Shown here one piece after another: positions 11,021 to 22,342 of a stretch of 64,000 nucleotides of DNA. Position 1 is the stretch's first letter. Every line of letters begins with the position of its first letter. The stretch spans positions 64,769,824-64,833,823 of the forward strand of contig CM047807.1 in NCBI GenBank assembly GCA_026214975.1, read 5' to 3'. The translations under genes were made by a program, and so were the position numbers. Source of the DNA: Gentiana macrophylla (taxonomy: Eukaryota; Streptophyta; Magnoliopsida; Gentianales; Gentianaceae). A model generated the notes under the pieces. The model was not told the DNA's origin. It searched no databases and was given only the letters and a program-made list of their open reading frames with translations.

Positions 11021-11787
11021 TGAAGTGAACCGAGGAGGTTCAGTTCGAATTTTGCCCCAGGATCGATTGTAGGATCAATGAAAGCGAGCTCCGCGACCCC
11101 TAGATATCCGTGTATCTAAGAACATTGGATTATGACCTCGACCTCAGGATATCCTTGTATCTAAGAACCTCGGTTTATGAACGCCACAAGGTATGCTCAC
11201 GACCTAGATATGTTCGGGTTTGAATACTCTACTAAAGAATACTCACAAGTTCAAAGAACTTAAATAATTGTTTTTTCACTCAAGGATTAACTGTCTGTAG
11301 AATGTGCTCCTAGTTAGCCTTGTATATGCTACAATCATAATGAAAATAGAAAACCTAAGCAATATGGGATATTTTTACAAGTAAAATTTGCCACTTTATT
11401 TTCTGATGGACCTAACTCGACTCTACTAAGCCCAAATGGCTTTTATTTGCTGAAAGTAAATATTTAACCCAATATAGTATCATATAGGCACCTTCCCTAA
11501 TGGGCTTTTGGCCTTTTAAATCCTAAAAACCGCAATAATTAACATAAGATAGTTTATTCGTCTTTCTCAAGCCCACTGATGCAAACGATAGCTTTCATGG
11601 GCTCTATGGATGCCCCATCTTCAAGCTTATCGATCCACACTCTTCTTAGACCTTAGAAACCAGCAAATCCAAGCCTTCACACATTATTCTCTTTTGCAGT
11701 CTTGTCATTGGCCCATCCCGGATGATAAGTGGATCTGGTGTAGCTAAATGGGCAAGTTGATCCGAAACAACATCATGGATCACATCA
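11021..11787 (-). repeat. 5' LTR of the CRM-like derivative, with coding start
   Basis: 767 bases on the minus strand, TG at 11787 to TTCA at 11021. Its first part is open and reads DPLIIRDGPMTRLQKRIM before a stop at 11646. GPMTR/GPITR is a common end motif of gypsy pol proteins, especially chromoviruses. The 3' end CCTCCTCGGTTCACTTCA is repeated, diverged, at 10167-10217. Confidence 0.55.
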
Positions 11788-12628
11788 ATGTCTTTGCTTG
11801 AATTTGACTTCTTATTTGATGAATAACTTTCTTTGATGTGTCTCTTATTGAATCTGTCAAATATTTTGATCAACAATGCCACTTGCTCTTTCAGTTCTTG
11901 AGTCTCTTTGTTGGTTGACTTCACTGATTTGCTTTGTTGGGGTACTACCAGTGCACTGGCCTTGTTTGGCTCTACTGGTGCACCTTCCTCATTGTTCAAC
12001 TCAAATTATTGAGCTTTCAATTGAGACAATAAGGTCAATGTTAGTGTTGGCAAGATCCAACGTGCCTTTAAGCACTGATTCAATGATTTTCCATCTTTCA
12101 GTAGACCTGTCAAGATTTTCAAGTAGACTTCTTTCTGAGGATATTTATGGCCATGTTGTTGTAGTTCACTGATGATGCTTGAGAACCTGTTATCTATTTG
12201 ATCCATAGATTCACCGATCTTCATTTTGAAAATTTCAAACTTCTGGTTTGCAACAGATAGTTTATTTTCCATGATTGCCTCTGATCCTTCATTGAAAAGG
12301 TTATCCCACATAGCTTTTGTAGTTTTGCAATCTTTAATCCTCATGAACATGTTACTGTCCAGAGTCTTCAAGATCATATCTTTTGCAACAAAATAGAGAT
12401 TTGATCTTCTTCTATCATCTTGGTCCAATCCTTCTTGGGATTTTCTATTTCCTTTCCTTCATTTGTACCTGTGGTTATCACAGTCATGATCTTGATTGGG
12501 CCATCGTTGATAACATCCATCATCTCTTCATGAGTTGCTGTAAGATGAGACAACATTCTTATTTTATATTCATCAAAATTATTGACATTGAATATAGATA
12601 CTTTAGACATGAAATTCGAAGAATCCAT
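11788..12628 (-). pseudogene. Element C gag, N-terminal part
   Basis: The likely start is the ATG at 12628 (MDSSNFMSKVSIFNVNNFDEY), which aligns with the N-terminus of copia gag. A first frame runs to about 12374. A frameshift leads into the capsid-like region with MRIKDCKTTKAMWDNL (the gag-polypeptide/UBN2-type signature) and DQIDNRF, and another shift near 12045 leads into a Lys/Ser-rich segment (KSVKSTNKETQELKEQVALL) that ends at the CRM-like insertion. It is 5' truncated by nothing: the primer site and LTR lie immediately upstream. The two frameshifts make it a pseudogene as written. Confidence 0.85.
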
Positions 12629-12745
12629 AGTCACCGACAAACAGGAGTATATGTATAAAATACAAATATGAAAACTACTTTGAAAGTATGTGATCTCCTT
12701 GTTACCAGAAATCAGATCTGAACAGGTTATGATACTAGGAACACT

Positions 12746-12757
12746 GCTCCGATACCA
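12746..12757 (-). other. Primer-binding site of element C
   Basis: On the minus strand TGGTATCGGAGC, complementary to the 3' end of initiator Met-tRNA, two bases downstream of the LTR end. It identifies the LTR at 12760-14162 as the 5' LTR and fixes the orientation. Confidence 0.9.
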
Positions 12758-12759
12758 AT

Positions 12760-14162
12760 TGTTGGTCCTAGAAAAGGGTGAAAGTATAGTTAGAGGGGGT
12801 GTGAATGACTATACTGGAGTTTCAAAAACATTTCATATTTTAAAAGTGTTTGGGTAGCGGGTAAGTCCCTTCTTAAAAGTTGTTTCAAAGTAGATTAAAA
12901 CACACACAGAGTATAAATAAAAACCAGTAAAGAAAAATGTTGTAAAGTAAAGTGCAGTAAGTAAATGAACACAAAGGTTTATAGTGGTTCAGGGTGGTGT
13001 AATCCCTTAGTCCACACTTCTCCTGTGATGATTGGATGAATTCACTACTGTCTTTCACCAATACAATAGTATGATTGTCCCTCGCTACACAAGCTCCACA
13101 ATCTCCAAGACTATCACTCCTTGGCTACAAAAGCTTCAGTGAATCAGTCTTCAACACTGCTCATTCAGAACAAATCCTTTAGTAGCTATCACAAAGGGAG
13201 CAATTCCTTCTCAGACGACCTGATTCAATTGCTACAAACTGGTGTGAATAAGATTCACAAAGGGTAGATCAATCTCAGTTCTTGATGTAAATTTGTAGCT
13301 TTGAATTATGAGTTGATCTGCTAGATATGTCTTTCAAGTTTAGAGAGAAGGCTTTTGAAATTGAAAGAGTTTTTGCTCTTTTTGTATTTTGTATCGTATG
13401 TTCTCGTGTCTTTTCTTGTCTTTCAATGCCTTCTATTTATAGCCTTGATTGTCCTTGAATTTGAAATTCCGTCCGTTGGCTATTTAATGCTGAGATTAAT
13501 CCTTGATTCTTCCTCGATTTATTCTCCTCAATTTCAATGATCAAGATTTTCTTCAAACGTTCTTCATAAAATCCGTTCTTGATTGATTCTGCATTAATTG
13601 CTTGATTTCCTTTATTGTTTAGAATCAAATGCAAATAGCATACTTCACTTGCTTGTTTCTTAACATGGCTGTTGTTTGAGCGGTACAGTGAATCTGCTTA
13701 GAAGATATTACTCGGCTGTTGAGATTCTCATCACCATTCTTCTTGCCAGTCAGCCGGTAGAGCCTTAGCTTAGCCGTTTTGTTGTTTCCTTTCTTTCTTT
13801 GATTTTCCAAGTATGCTTGTACTTCACTGATCCTTTATTCGTGTGAGATCAGTGTTCACCTCCCATCATTTGTAAAAAAGTCTTAGAGTTACCCAAGGTC
13901 ATCACAGACTTCCCTGGTTGTAATTCAGTCTGTAGGTCTTTACTTTACTCTGCTGGTTTCTTGGCAGTCTTCATTGAGTTGTTCCAATGATTTTACTGAG
14001 CCGTCCCACCAGTCTATTATAGTGCTTGTCTGACTTAACTTATACAACATGTCAGACTTCTAAGTAAAGCCTATACAAAAATTACTGATATTTTTAGACT
14101 TATTTCAAGCTTGCTATAACAGCTAGTATGACCATCATCAAAACAATAAAATGTTTCTAACA
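12760..14162 (-). repeat. 5' LTR of SIRE-like element C
   Basis: 1403 bases on the minus strand, starting TGTTAGAAACATTTTATTG at 14162 and ending CTAGGACCAACA at 12760. Its structure and sequence match the 3' LTR of element E at 59809-61220, so C and E are the same family. The TATA box is at 13441-13434. The base-rich end with CCCCCTCTAACTATAC lies about 30 bases before the 3' end. The right flank, ATATC, joins decayed copia D. The other copy of this LTR would lie left of the window. ORFs drawn in this stretch are LTR shadows. Confidence 0.9.
13434..13441 (-). promoter_or_regulatory. TATA box in LTR of element C
   Basis: TATAAATA followed by GAAGGCATTG on the minus strand. The same string, TATAAATAGAAGGCATTGA, occurs in the LTR of element E (60538), which supports a conserved promoter. 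Confidence 0.65.
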
Positions 14163-16213
14163 ATATCCCAACAAAATTGACTATTTAATTGTTTTGGGAC
14201 CCTACAAAAAAAAGACAAGAAAATTTCCATTTGGCGCAAGCTTCAATGCTTCATGCCTATTAGTGACAGATAAAACAAGTAATGTTACATAGGGGTACTT
14301 TGGGAAATAATCAAACTACGTGTGATTGGGGCATTATGCAATAATATCCCTATTTTGTCAGTACACAACTTTTTGAAGGAGCCCAAAGGTAAGGGCTTCA
14401 TAAAAATATCAGCAACTTGTTGCGTAGTTGTCACGAACTCTATGGATATAGTATAATTTTGCACGTGGTCATGTATAAAATGATACATAAATCTATCATA
14501 CTGGTACTATCAGAGTATACTGGAACAAACTTAACAGACATGCAAAAAATCCACGAGTTGGTGTTTGATCTAGAAAAGTTGGGCACATCAGTTTCTTAAA
14601 GAAACATACTCAGCCTCGGTAGTGCTAAGGGCAACAATAGGTTGCTTCTTAGAGAACCAAGAGATGAGTCTATTACCTAAGAACTCACAAGTACCACTAG
14701 TACTCTTCCATTCATCATGACCACCACCATAATTTGTATCTCTGTAAGTGATAAGTGCAAGTGAAGATGCCAGGGAGTACAAAAGGCTTATTGTAGGTGT
14801 GTGCCAAAGATATCAATAAACTTGCTTTATAGCTTTGAAGTACGATATCTTGGGATTATCTTGAATACGTACACATAATCCTACGGCGAACTAACTGCCG
14901 GATCTCGATGCGGTAAGGTAAAATAGAGAACCGATCATATACCGATATAAGTGGGAGCCAAATAGCTCAACATATTCATCAAGTGTAATTTTTTCTGGAA
15001 AACTCATAGGAGTCGTAGCAGGCTTTTGATTGTCAAACTTCAACTTGGTGAACATATCTCTGTTGTAATTAGGTTGACAAATATACGTGCCGGAATGTGT
15101 CTATTTGATTTGTAAGCCAATGAAGAAAATATATTCTCCCATAGCTGACATCTCATACTAGGAAGACATCAGAGTCTCAAACTCAGTGCATAGAGCAGAG
15201 TTGGGGGAACCAAAGATGATGTCATCAATGTAGACCTAGGCAACCAGGATGTCAGAGCAAGATTTCTAATGACCAAGATATTATCTACCCTGCCCCTAAC
15301 AAAAGCATTGGATAATATCACATATGAAAATATATCATACCAAGAAGTAGGCATTTGTTTGAGGCCATAGAGAGCTTTCTTAAGGCGATAGACATAGTCC
15401 AGGTGAAGTGTATTCTCAAAGCCCGCAGGTTGTCGAACATACACTTTTATTTATCAATAAGACCATTCAGGAATGCACTTTTGACATCCATTTGATAGAT
15501 CATTATTCCAAATCCAGATACAAAGAAGTCGAATGGATTCAAGTATGGAACTAGAGCAAAGGTCTCATTATAATCGATGCCTTCCTCTTGGGTACCCTGC
15601 CCACCGCCTAGCTTTATTCCGATTTACTTTACCGCTTACATCTAACTTATTCCTAAAGACCCTTCGTGTGCCTATTGAGGATATCTCTATTTGTAGGGGT
15701 ACAAGTACCCATACGTGATTCATTTCAAACTGATGAAGCTCCTTTTGTATAGTTATAACCCAATCATTATCCAAGAGGGCTTCATCAATTTTCTTAGGCT
15801 TACTAGTGGAAACGAATGCATGTAAAGAGGAGAGATAAAAAGTAGACCTTTGGGGTGCTTACACCCGTATTAGAAACATCAATGATAAGATCAAGAGTGT
15901 GATACCTTTCCCATTTGTGTTGCTTAGCACCATCATTATCCTCTTGTGCATTTTACACATTATGGTCATCATTTATTCAGATGTCACCAGCAATGGGTGT
16001 TGTTGAATAAATACCAGGCTACCGGGCTACTTCTACTTCAGGGGAGTAATCATTCGCAACGGGAAGAAGTATCTCAAACTCGTAATCCACGTCTAACTTC
16101 TCAACACTTATGTTCTTTTCTTGAACATTTGAGCACATATTAGTCATAAAAATGGTCGTATGAAAAGACACATGAATGGACTCTAGAATGCATCGGGAAT
16201 TTGGATCTTAACA
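14163..16213 (-). pseudogene. Copia D: integrase tail, reverse transcriptase and RNase H, highly decayed
   Basis: Minus-strand fragments in order from right to left: integrase tail (ESIHVSFHTTIF, near 16170), reverse transcriptase start (WVITIQKELHQFEMNHVW), a central part with VYRLKKALYGLKQMPTSWY, then RNase H (STSGTCEFLGNRLISWFSKK, STTEAEYVSL) and the terminal QQVADIFMKPLP. Many frameshifts and stops. The first 120 bases (14163-14284) are its non-coding 3' tail, cut by the LTR of C. The YVDD box cannot be read. It is older than every element inserted in it. Lineage is uncertain; the RNase H style is Tork/Angela- or SIRE-like. Confidence 0.8.
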
Positions 16214-17282
16214 CACTACTACAAAATTGGACATAGGTCACACTTAAGATATGAAAACGATCACAGTTTCAATAAAACTTAGACAACAAAAAAATATATA
16301 TCACACTTACAGCTTTCTATCACGCTTATTGAAAAACTGAGATAAGTTATATTAATCAATCTCATTTTTAAAGTGTGACTTAATTGATATGATTTTTCTG
16401 TCACAGTTATTGAAAAACCGAGATAAATTAATCAATTAATCTCATTATTAAACTGTGACTGAATTGATAAGATATTTCATCACGGTTTCTAAAAAAGCGA
16501 GATAAATTATATATATCAATATCACATCTAAAACAAAGGATGTAATTGATATGATATTTTATCACAGCTTATTGAAAAACGCGAGATAAATTATACCAAA
16601 CTATCACACTTTTAATGCAGTGACTAAATTGGTATGATATTTTTGTCACGGTTATTGAGAAAGCGAGATAAATTATATCAATTACTCTCATTTTTAAATC
16701 ATGGATCGAATTCATAATATTTTTGTCAAAATTATAGAAAAAGTGAGACAAATTATTTCCACTAATAAGAAAAGAGATATAGATCACGTTTACCTAAAGA
16801 TAAGGATCACACTTTTAAAAGAACCGAGACACGTAAAATGTATATATATCACACTTAAATTTTTTATCACAGTTATTATGTGTGAAAATAAAGAATGATC
16901 ACACTTTTTAGGTGTGATTGAAATAACAATAGATCTCGGCTTTTAAATGTGATAACAACTACTAAAATAGATCACATTTTTTAAATGTGTTGAAATTATA
17001 ATCGATCTCGGTTTTTAAGTGTGATAACAACTATAATAGATCACGATTTTTAAGTGTGATAACAACTAAAATAAATCACAGTTTTTAAATGTGTTGAATT
17101 ATAATAGATCTCGGTTTTTAAGTGTGATAACAACTAAAATAGATTATAGTTTTTATTATCACGGTTTATAAGAAAACTGAGACAAGAACATCAATCAATC
17201 ACGGTTTTTAACTGTGATTAAAAATATATGATATTTTATAATCATATCTTAGATTAGTGTGGTTGAAAATGATAATATAGTG

Positions 17283-17345
17283 GGCATCAGCCCAGTGGTA
17301 ATTAGTGTGGTTCCTTAATCCATAGTATCCGGGTTCGAGTCCCAG
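17283..17345 (+). other. tRNA-like module 1 (A and B boxes)
   Basis: AGCCCAGTGG at 17290-17299 fits the RNA polymerase III A box, and GGTTCGAGTCC at 17332-17342 is an exact B box. The spacing is tRNA-like. No full cloverleaf is evident and there is no good acceptor stem, so it is a tRNA-derived or SINE-like remnant rather than a working tRNA gene. Confidence 0.5.
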
Positions 17346-17767
17346 TGGCAACAAAAGATATTTGTGCGCATATTTCGTTTTCGAAAAAAGAATGATCACA
17401 CTTTTTAGGTGTGATTGAAATTATAATATATCTCGGTTTTTAAGAGTGATAACAACTAATAAAATAGATCACGCTTTTAAATGTTTTGAAATTATAATAG
17501 ATCTCGGTTTTTAAGTGTGATAAAACTATAATAGATCATCACGCTTTTTAAGTGTGATAACAACTAAAATAGATCACAGTTTTTAAATGTGTTGAAATTA
17601 TAGTAGATCTCGGTTTTTAAGTGTGATAACAACTAAAATATATCACGATTTTTAGGAAAAATGAGACAAAAAATCAATCAATCACAGTTTTTGACTGTGA
17701 TTAAAATAATATGGTATTTTATAATGAGATTTTAGTTTAGTGTGGTCGAAAATTAGAAGAAAGAAAA

Positions 17768-17830
17768 CATCGGTCTAGTGGTAATAAGTGTGGCTCGTTA
17801 ATTCGGAGTATCCGGGTTCGAGTCCCAACA
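17768..17830 (+). other. tRNA-like module 2 (A and B boxes)
   Basis: CGGTCTAGTGG at 17771-17781 (A box-like) and GGTTCGAGTCC at 17815-17825 (B box). The flanks CCGGGTTCGAGTCCCA and AATTAGTGTGG/AATAAGTGTGG match module 1, so the two are a duplicated unit about 485 bases apart, each followed by an A-rich stretch. Confidence 0.5.
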
Positions 17831-18283
17831 AAGACAAAAAAATATGTGTGCTTATATATTGTTTTTGAAAAAAAAACACTTTTATTGGTGTGATTTAAAT
17901 TATAATAGATCACGGTTTTTGAGTGTGATAACAACTAAAATAGATCACAGTTTTTAAATGTGTTTTAATTGTAATAGATCTCGGTTTTTAAGTGTGATAA
18001 AAACTATAATAGATCACGGTTTTTAACTATGATAACTACTATAATAGATCACAGTTTTTAAATGTGATGAAATTATAATAGATTACGGTTTTTAAGTGTG
18101 ATACCAACTATAATAGATCACGGGTTTTAAGTGTGATAATTATTATAATAGATCACGCTTTATGGCGTGATTGAGTTAAAGTACTTTATGTCACACCTCA
18201 ATATGCCACACTTTGGAAGCCGTGACTAATGTAAATATATCACACTTAAAAACCGTGATCTTTATGCTTTTTTTGTAGTAGTG

Positions 18284-18477
18284 ACATCTATAAGCCCAAG
18301 AGATCTCTGAATTACCACTGAATTTGCATTGAATGGAGTCAGATGCAAACTTATCCAAATTATCTTTATCATTCAACACAAAACACTTGCAACCGAAAAT
18401 GCGATAGTAGTTAACTTTTAGAGGGCAGTTTTTAAGGACTTCATAGACTGTCTTGTGAAATCTGTGTCTGATAGACT
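18284..18477 (-). pseudogene. Copia D: integrase C-terminal fragment
   Basis: On the minus strand this reads the typical copia integrase tail with LNDKDNLDKF (family: F-x-LN-x-K-x-x-L-x-K-F) and further upstream NCPLKVNYYRIFGC-like sequence. It joins directly to the piece at 16213 once the CACTA element is removed. The right side is cut at about 18478 by an LTR. No full frame. Confidence 0.7.
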
Positions 18478-19940
18478 ATTGGTCAGCAATACAAGGCTAG
18501 TAAGAGTTCGGAGGGGAGGTGAATGAATGCTTCATGGTTTTTAAAAGCATGTCTTAGTAGGATCATAATAGGGGGTTGATCCGAGGGGTAAGAAACTCTT
18601 CTGATTAAATCGTCTGGCTCCGATTCTTGGAAAAGTGCAGTGGAATATACCTTTCAAAATCCTTGGCTAGTTCTTCAAGAATACGTATGATGCAGTGGAA
18701 TAGTAAATTACGTAGTGTAAAGTGTGTAAAGTAAAAAGTCAAAGAGAGTTTGTTATCGATATATGAAGTGGTGTAATCTCTTATATGACAGCTTCTCATA
18801 TGACTTAGGAGGTATCACTATTGTAATATTCACTAATATAATTGGAAAATGTCATTGACACCCCGCAGATGCTTCACACTGTAACAACCAATCATTCACA
18901 GCCCTTAGCTGCTTCAAGGGTCAATTTCACATAGCTCTTCTGAAGTTCATTTCTTCAGCTTCCTATACTCCTCTATTCCTTCACAGCTCACTGATGCTTC
19001 AACATGTTCAACCTCCTTGTAAAACAAGTTGTTGGTGTAGAATGGTGCAGTATCAATTTTGATACAAAGTAAGAGCTTTGTTGATTGTATCTTGTAAGAT
19101 TTGATATGTAGCTCTGATCAAGATGATTTTTTGGATATATCTTTGTGAGTAATTTGAAGGCCGTCTTGATTCTATAGATGTTGAGTGGTAAACTTTGAAT
19201 GTTGCAAAGATTCTTCTTTGGTTACAATAATAATATCACTTGATGGTACACTTATTGAATTGTTGTATATTTATTGCTTCTTTGAATCTTGTTTTTATAG
19301 ATCTCCCTAGGTTCTTCGCTTGTAATTTGAAAAACAACTATCGGAGGTGATGAATAGTTCTCATTGATTTCTAGAATGTTAGATTCAAATGCATTAATTG
19401 CTGGTAAGTAAATATCCTTTGGTAGGCTCTTAAAGTCTTTACTTAGTACTGATAGTTGTAGTAGCATGTTAGTCTGTAGGTTGTAGCTTTGCGGCTGGCA
19501 TTTACTGCTTTCTACCACTTGCATATTCTTGTAGCCGTTTATCAATAGTTGATCCAATGGTCAGATTTGCACCTTTAATTTGTCACTTATTCTATAATGT
19601 AGTCACTTTGATTTTTTCTTATAAACCGTGAGTATTTGTCTAGTCCTACTCGTCTGAATGTTCTATGTCGTCTGCTCATATTCGTCTGAGAGTTCAATGT
19701 CGTCTGTTGGGTAAGTCACCTGAAAGTTTGAATGTAGTCTGATTGATAGATCTTGAGTTTGGTCTTCTTGACTTAAAAACATCTGACTTAGACTATTCTA
19801 TTTCTAGGACTTATTACTATTACAAGCCTGACTAAAACCTATACAATTCTCATGTCCGACTACTGAGTAAAACTTATTCTAGTTTCTAAATAAACTATTT
19901 TGGTATAAGCAAACCTTTTAACTAGAAAGGGACCTAACGA
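18478..19940 (-). repeat. Diverged SIRE-like 3' LTR (element H)
   Basis: On the minus strand it starts near 19940 (CGTTAGGTCCC, with a mutated TG) after a T-rich polypurine complement, and ends around 18478. Internally it has the family layout: a GTGGTGTAATCTC block with paired Ser/Thr-like spacing at 18765, a TTTTTATAG promoter area near 19295 and the CACCTCCCCTCCGAAC stretch before the 3' end. Boundaries are approximate. It is clearly older than the LTRs of A, B and E. ORFs here are shadows. Confidence 0.55.
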
Positions 19941-20239
19941 ATTCCCTATTTTTTTTTATGCCAAAAAAACGTTAAATAAACCAATGAATGAAATAAAATA
20001 TGTAACAAGAAGAGTCAATGATATTTTGACTTATGTGAGAAAGATAGACCATTTATATATATAGTACAAGGATGAAATACATAAAGTAAAAGCATAAAGT
20101 ACAGATGATAAATTATCAAAAAAGAAAACAGTATGGTTTGAAGTCTTCTTGTTCCCTGGACTCTTGATCATCTGAACTTTTTCCCCTGAACAAAAATTTG
20201 ATAAATACTTGTAGTATGTTGATAGGAACCAACTTTACT
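19941..20239 (-). mobile_element. 3' internal remnant of element H
   Basis: Non-coding A/T-rich sequence. Next to the LTR the minus strand reads GGCATAAAAAAAAATAGGG, a decayed form of the GGCATCATCAAAAAGGGGG tract that precedes SIRE LTRs here. A second purine-rich tract (TTCAGGGGAAAAAAG, minus) is near 20180. No protein recognised. Confidence 0.4.
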
Positions 20240-20705
20240 GTACATTTCTGTACAGTTTAACCCATGGTTATCATGTTTCTAGCATGTTTTCGGGTGAGTT
20301 TAGACCCTATAATGAGTGTAATGAGGTTTTCTTTGCACGGAGTGTAACTGTCGGTTTTTCCGTAAACTTGACTTACATTTAGCACTTTATACACATTTCC
20401 CGAGCACCCGTAGTTTGCGGGGTTATGCGTTTGCTTGTTGTTTCCATGTTTATGAAGGATTTGGGTGAGTCGGGAGCCCGAAAAGCGATTATCTATGAGT
20501 TTGGACGTGTCCAAGGCGAGAAACGAAGGCTAAGTATGAAAAATTGAAGTTTTTGAAGTTAAGGCATCTATCCGTACGGACAAACGTCTGTCCGTACGGA
20601 CAACTCTCAGATAGATGCAAAAATATTGAATAGAGACTTACCGTACGGATAGCCATTTATCCGTACGGATAGACTGAAGCAGCAGAGACTTATCCATACG
20701 GATAG
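20240..20705. repeat. Gypsy LTR fragment with CCGTACGG palindromes
   Basis: It begins around TGTACATTTCTGTACAG, resembles plant gypsy LTR sequence (GGTTTTCTTTGCACGGAGTG, CGGGAGCCCG), and is cut by element A at 20706. The last 140 bases contain four copies of the palindrome CCGTACGG and a fifth degenerate one. Orientation and exact lineage are not clear. No ORF of interest. Confidence 0.4.
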
Positions 20706-22340
20706 TGTTGGACTTATTTCTATGTTTTGATGATGAGTGCCATACTAGCTGTTATAGTGCAAAGGCAAAAAGATGTCTAGATCAATTGTATAGGTTTATT
20801 AGAGTTTGATTCATAAATAGGTTTGATCAAACAAGCATCAGAATGGTCACCGACTTACGTCGCCAGACTAGTCTAGGTCGATGAGGGTAGATAGGTCAAG
20901 AGACTAGTCGAGAAACTCGTCAAGACCCAAGACCAAGGCTGAGGGTTCAAACTCAGTTACAGAAGGCTAAGGGATCAAACTTAGTAATTAAAGTCAAGGA
21001 TATGGGATCAGAATTTAGGCAAGTCTGTGATGACCTAAACTGATCACATATACCTTGTGTAGAAGATCTAAGTTCCATAAGATGGATGAAGTTTGGAACT
21101 TGGTTATAATTAAAAAAAAGGTGTAATCTAAATTCACAAATAAAAGTTAGATAAAAGAAATCAGCTGCATTGTATTTTATACACAGAAAATTGGAGTTCA
21201 GCAGACTGATAGGTATCTCAGCAGACTGATGAACCTGCTGATATAATACCTCGATTAATTCAAGATTATTGGAAGATTAAATGGATAAGGACAGCCAACT
21301 ACCTCGACTTATCAAGTAAATCAAAGGTGAGAGATTAAAAGAACGTTGGGATGATTCATATTTTTATCCATTGGATACAAGTCAAAGGGTGGGGGATGAT
21401 CGCATCACAAAAAGGAATTCTCGACAAATGTCGACCCTATGAATAGTGACAGAATGCAAATCAGATGGGACAAAATAGAGGACTTTCAACTCAGAAATAA
21501 GATGATGAATTTTGGATAAACTTTAAGAGATAACTCGAAATAAAAACACCTGCTTGAACTTATGAGCATAAAGTCGATGATCTGAGAATTACTTCAAGTG
21601 CATTCTGTATTCAAGCTTCATCAAGCATACACACTTGAAGTCTGCAAGTTGCTGATTAAATCATCCTAATCAAGCTGCTGCAACTGAATCATTTATTTGA
21701 TTCAATCTTTATTTTATAAAGAACCTGCTGAAGACAGTGAAGCATCTGTTGGGTGTGAAAGAATGTTGTTTGTGGTGGAGCTGGTGAAGAGGCAATCCTA
21801 CCCTTCAAGGACCAAGTGGAAGACTCGTGAGCATCAATCCTACCTGCTCCCGGCCAGCTTGTGAAGCCATAGTTATTGGTGAAGGACAAACAACTTAGGA
21901 ATCTTTGTAACAGCTACATCAAAGATCTCTAGTGAATTTCCTCCAACATCACAGGAGAAGAGTGGACTGACAGGATTACACCACCTGGAACCACTATAAA
22001 ATCTGCCTATTTACTTTCAGCATTTACTTTCTGCACTTAGTTTATTTTGCACATCAACCTACTGAATCTAGCAACTGAAATCACACACTTGCACTACTGA
22101 GTATCTAATACTTAGTATCATATTTAACAACAAGTATTAAGGCTTAATTTTGATATAATTCCGCTGCACAAATTCAGCAAACTCAACTATCAGTAGACTC
22201 ATCATTTATCAAGAGGTCAAGTCTCAAAGAGACTCTAAAGTATCGCAGATCAAAGTTGCGAATTTGTTAACTCCAAAGTTTTAAGTGTTAAGTTTATTCA
22301 CCCCCTCTAAACTTAACCAAAGCCTTTTCAAGGACCAACA
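20706..22340 (+). repeat. 5' LTR of SIRE-like element A
   Basis: 1635 bases, TGTTGGACTTATTTC to AAGGACCAACA, followed by the primer site. It matches the 3' LTR of element B (28196-29895, opposite orientation) almost along its whole length. Relative to B it lacks about 56 bases at 21475, and this removes the TATA box: B has GCCTATAAATAGAGGAC where A has only AAAATAGAGGAC. The duplicated CAGCAGACTGAT pair at 21203/21222 is conserved in B. The left flank is GATAG. Confidence 0.9.
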
Positions 22341-22342
22341 AT

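Larger units (their letters stand above)
10167..11787 (-). mobile_element. CRM-like gypsy derivative, strongly deleted
   Basis: It is inserted in gag of element C with ATGTC duplicated at both sides (10162-10166 and 11788-11792); removing it restores the gag frame (SSKD then MKKKDDEYRCF). On the minus strand it starts TGATGTGATCC. The 5' LTR spans 11787-11021, then come a degenerate primer site, about 770 non-coding bases, and only the last 50-70 bases of a 3' LTR at 10167. The first 130 bases of the LTR encode a gypsy pol C-terminal tail (DGPMTRLQKR). A coding tail inside the LTR is a trait of centromeric CRM chromoviruses (family knowledge), hence the tentative assignment. All enzyme domains are missing. 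Confidence 0.65.
16230..18260. repeat. Dense array of short repeats inside the CACTA element
   Basis: Units of about 35-45 bases: ATAGATCACGGTTTTTAAG then TGTGATAACAACTA, in dozens of diverged copies, first mainly in one orientation (16250-16700, with GTGTGACT/GATAT spacing) and then in the other (16890-18170). The alternating ATCACGGTTTTTAAGTGTGAT core is itself a loose inverted repeat. Confidence 0.8.
16214..18283. mobile_element. Non-autonomous CACTA-type DNA transposon
   Basis: It starts CACTACTACAAAA and ends TTTTTTTGTAGTAGTG, perfect terminal inverted repeats at the outermost 13 bases apart from one T. The 3-bp duplication ACA flanks it (16211-16213 and 18284-18286), and removing it rejoins the integrase of copia D. 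CACTA ends with a 3-bp duplication are the hallmark of En/Spm-type transposons. No transposase ORF exists in the 2070 bases. The interior is an array of short repeats built on TTTTTAAGTGTGATAACAAC and its complement, resembling the subterminal transposase-binding repeats of the family but extended through nearly the whole element. Two tRNA-like modules are embedded at 17283 and 17768. Confidence 0.9.

Noticed and set aside
17283..17345. Possible functional tRNA gene
   Set aside because: A and B boxes are present but no acceptor or anticodon stem pairs properly, and the copy is embedded in a transposon array.
16250..18170. CRISPR-like array of regular repeats
   Set aside because: Units are diverged, spacers are not unique, and the array lies between CACTA terminal repeats in plant DNA.
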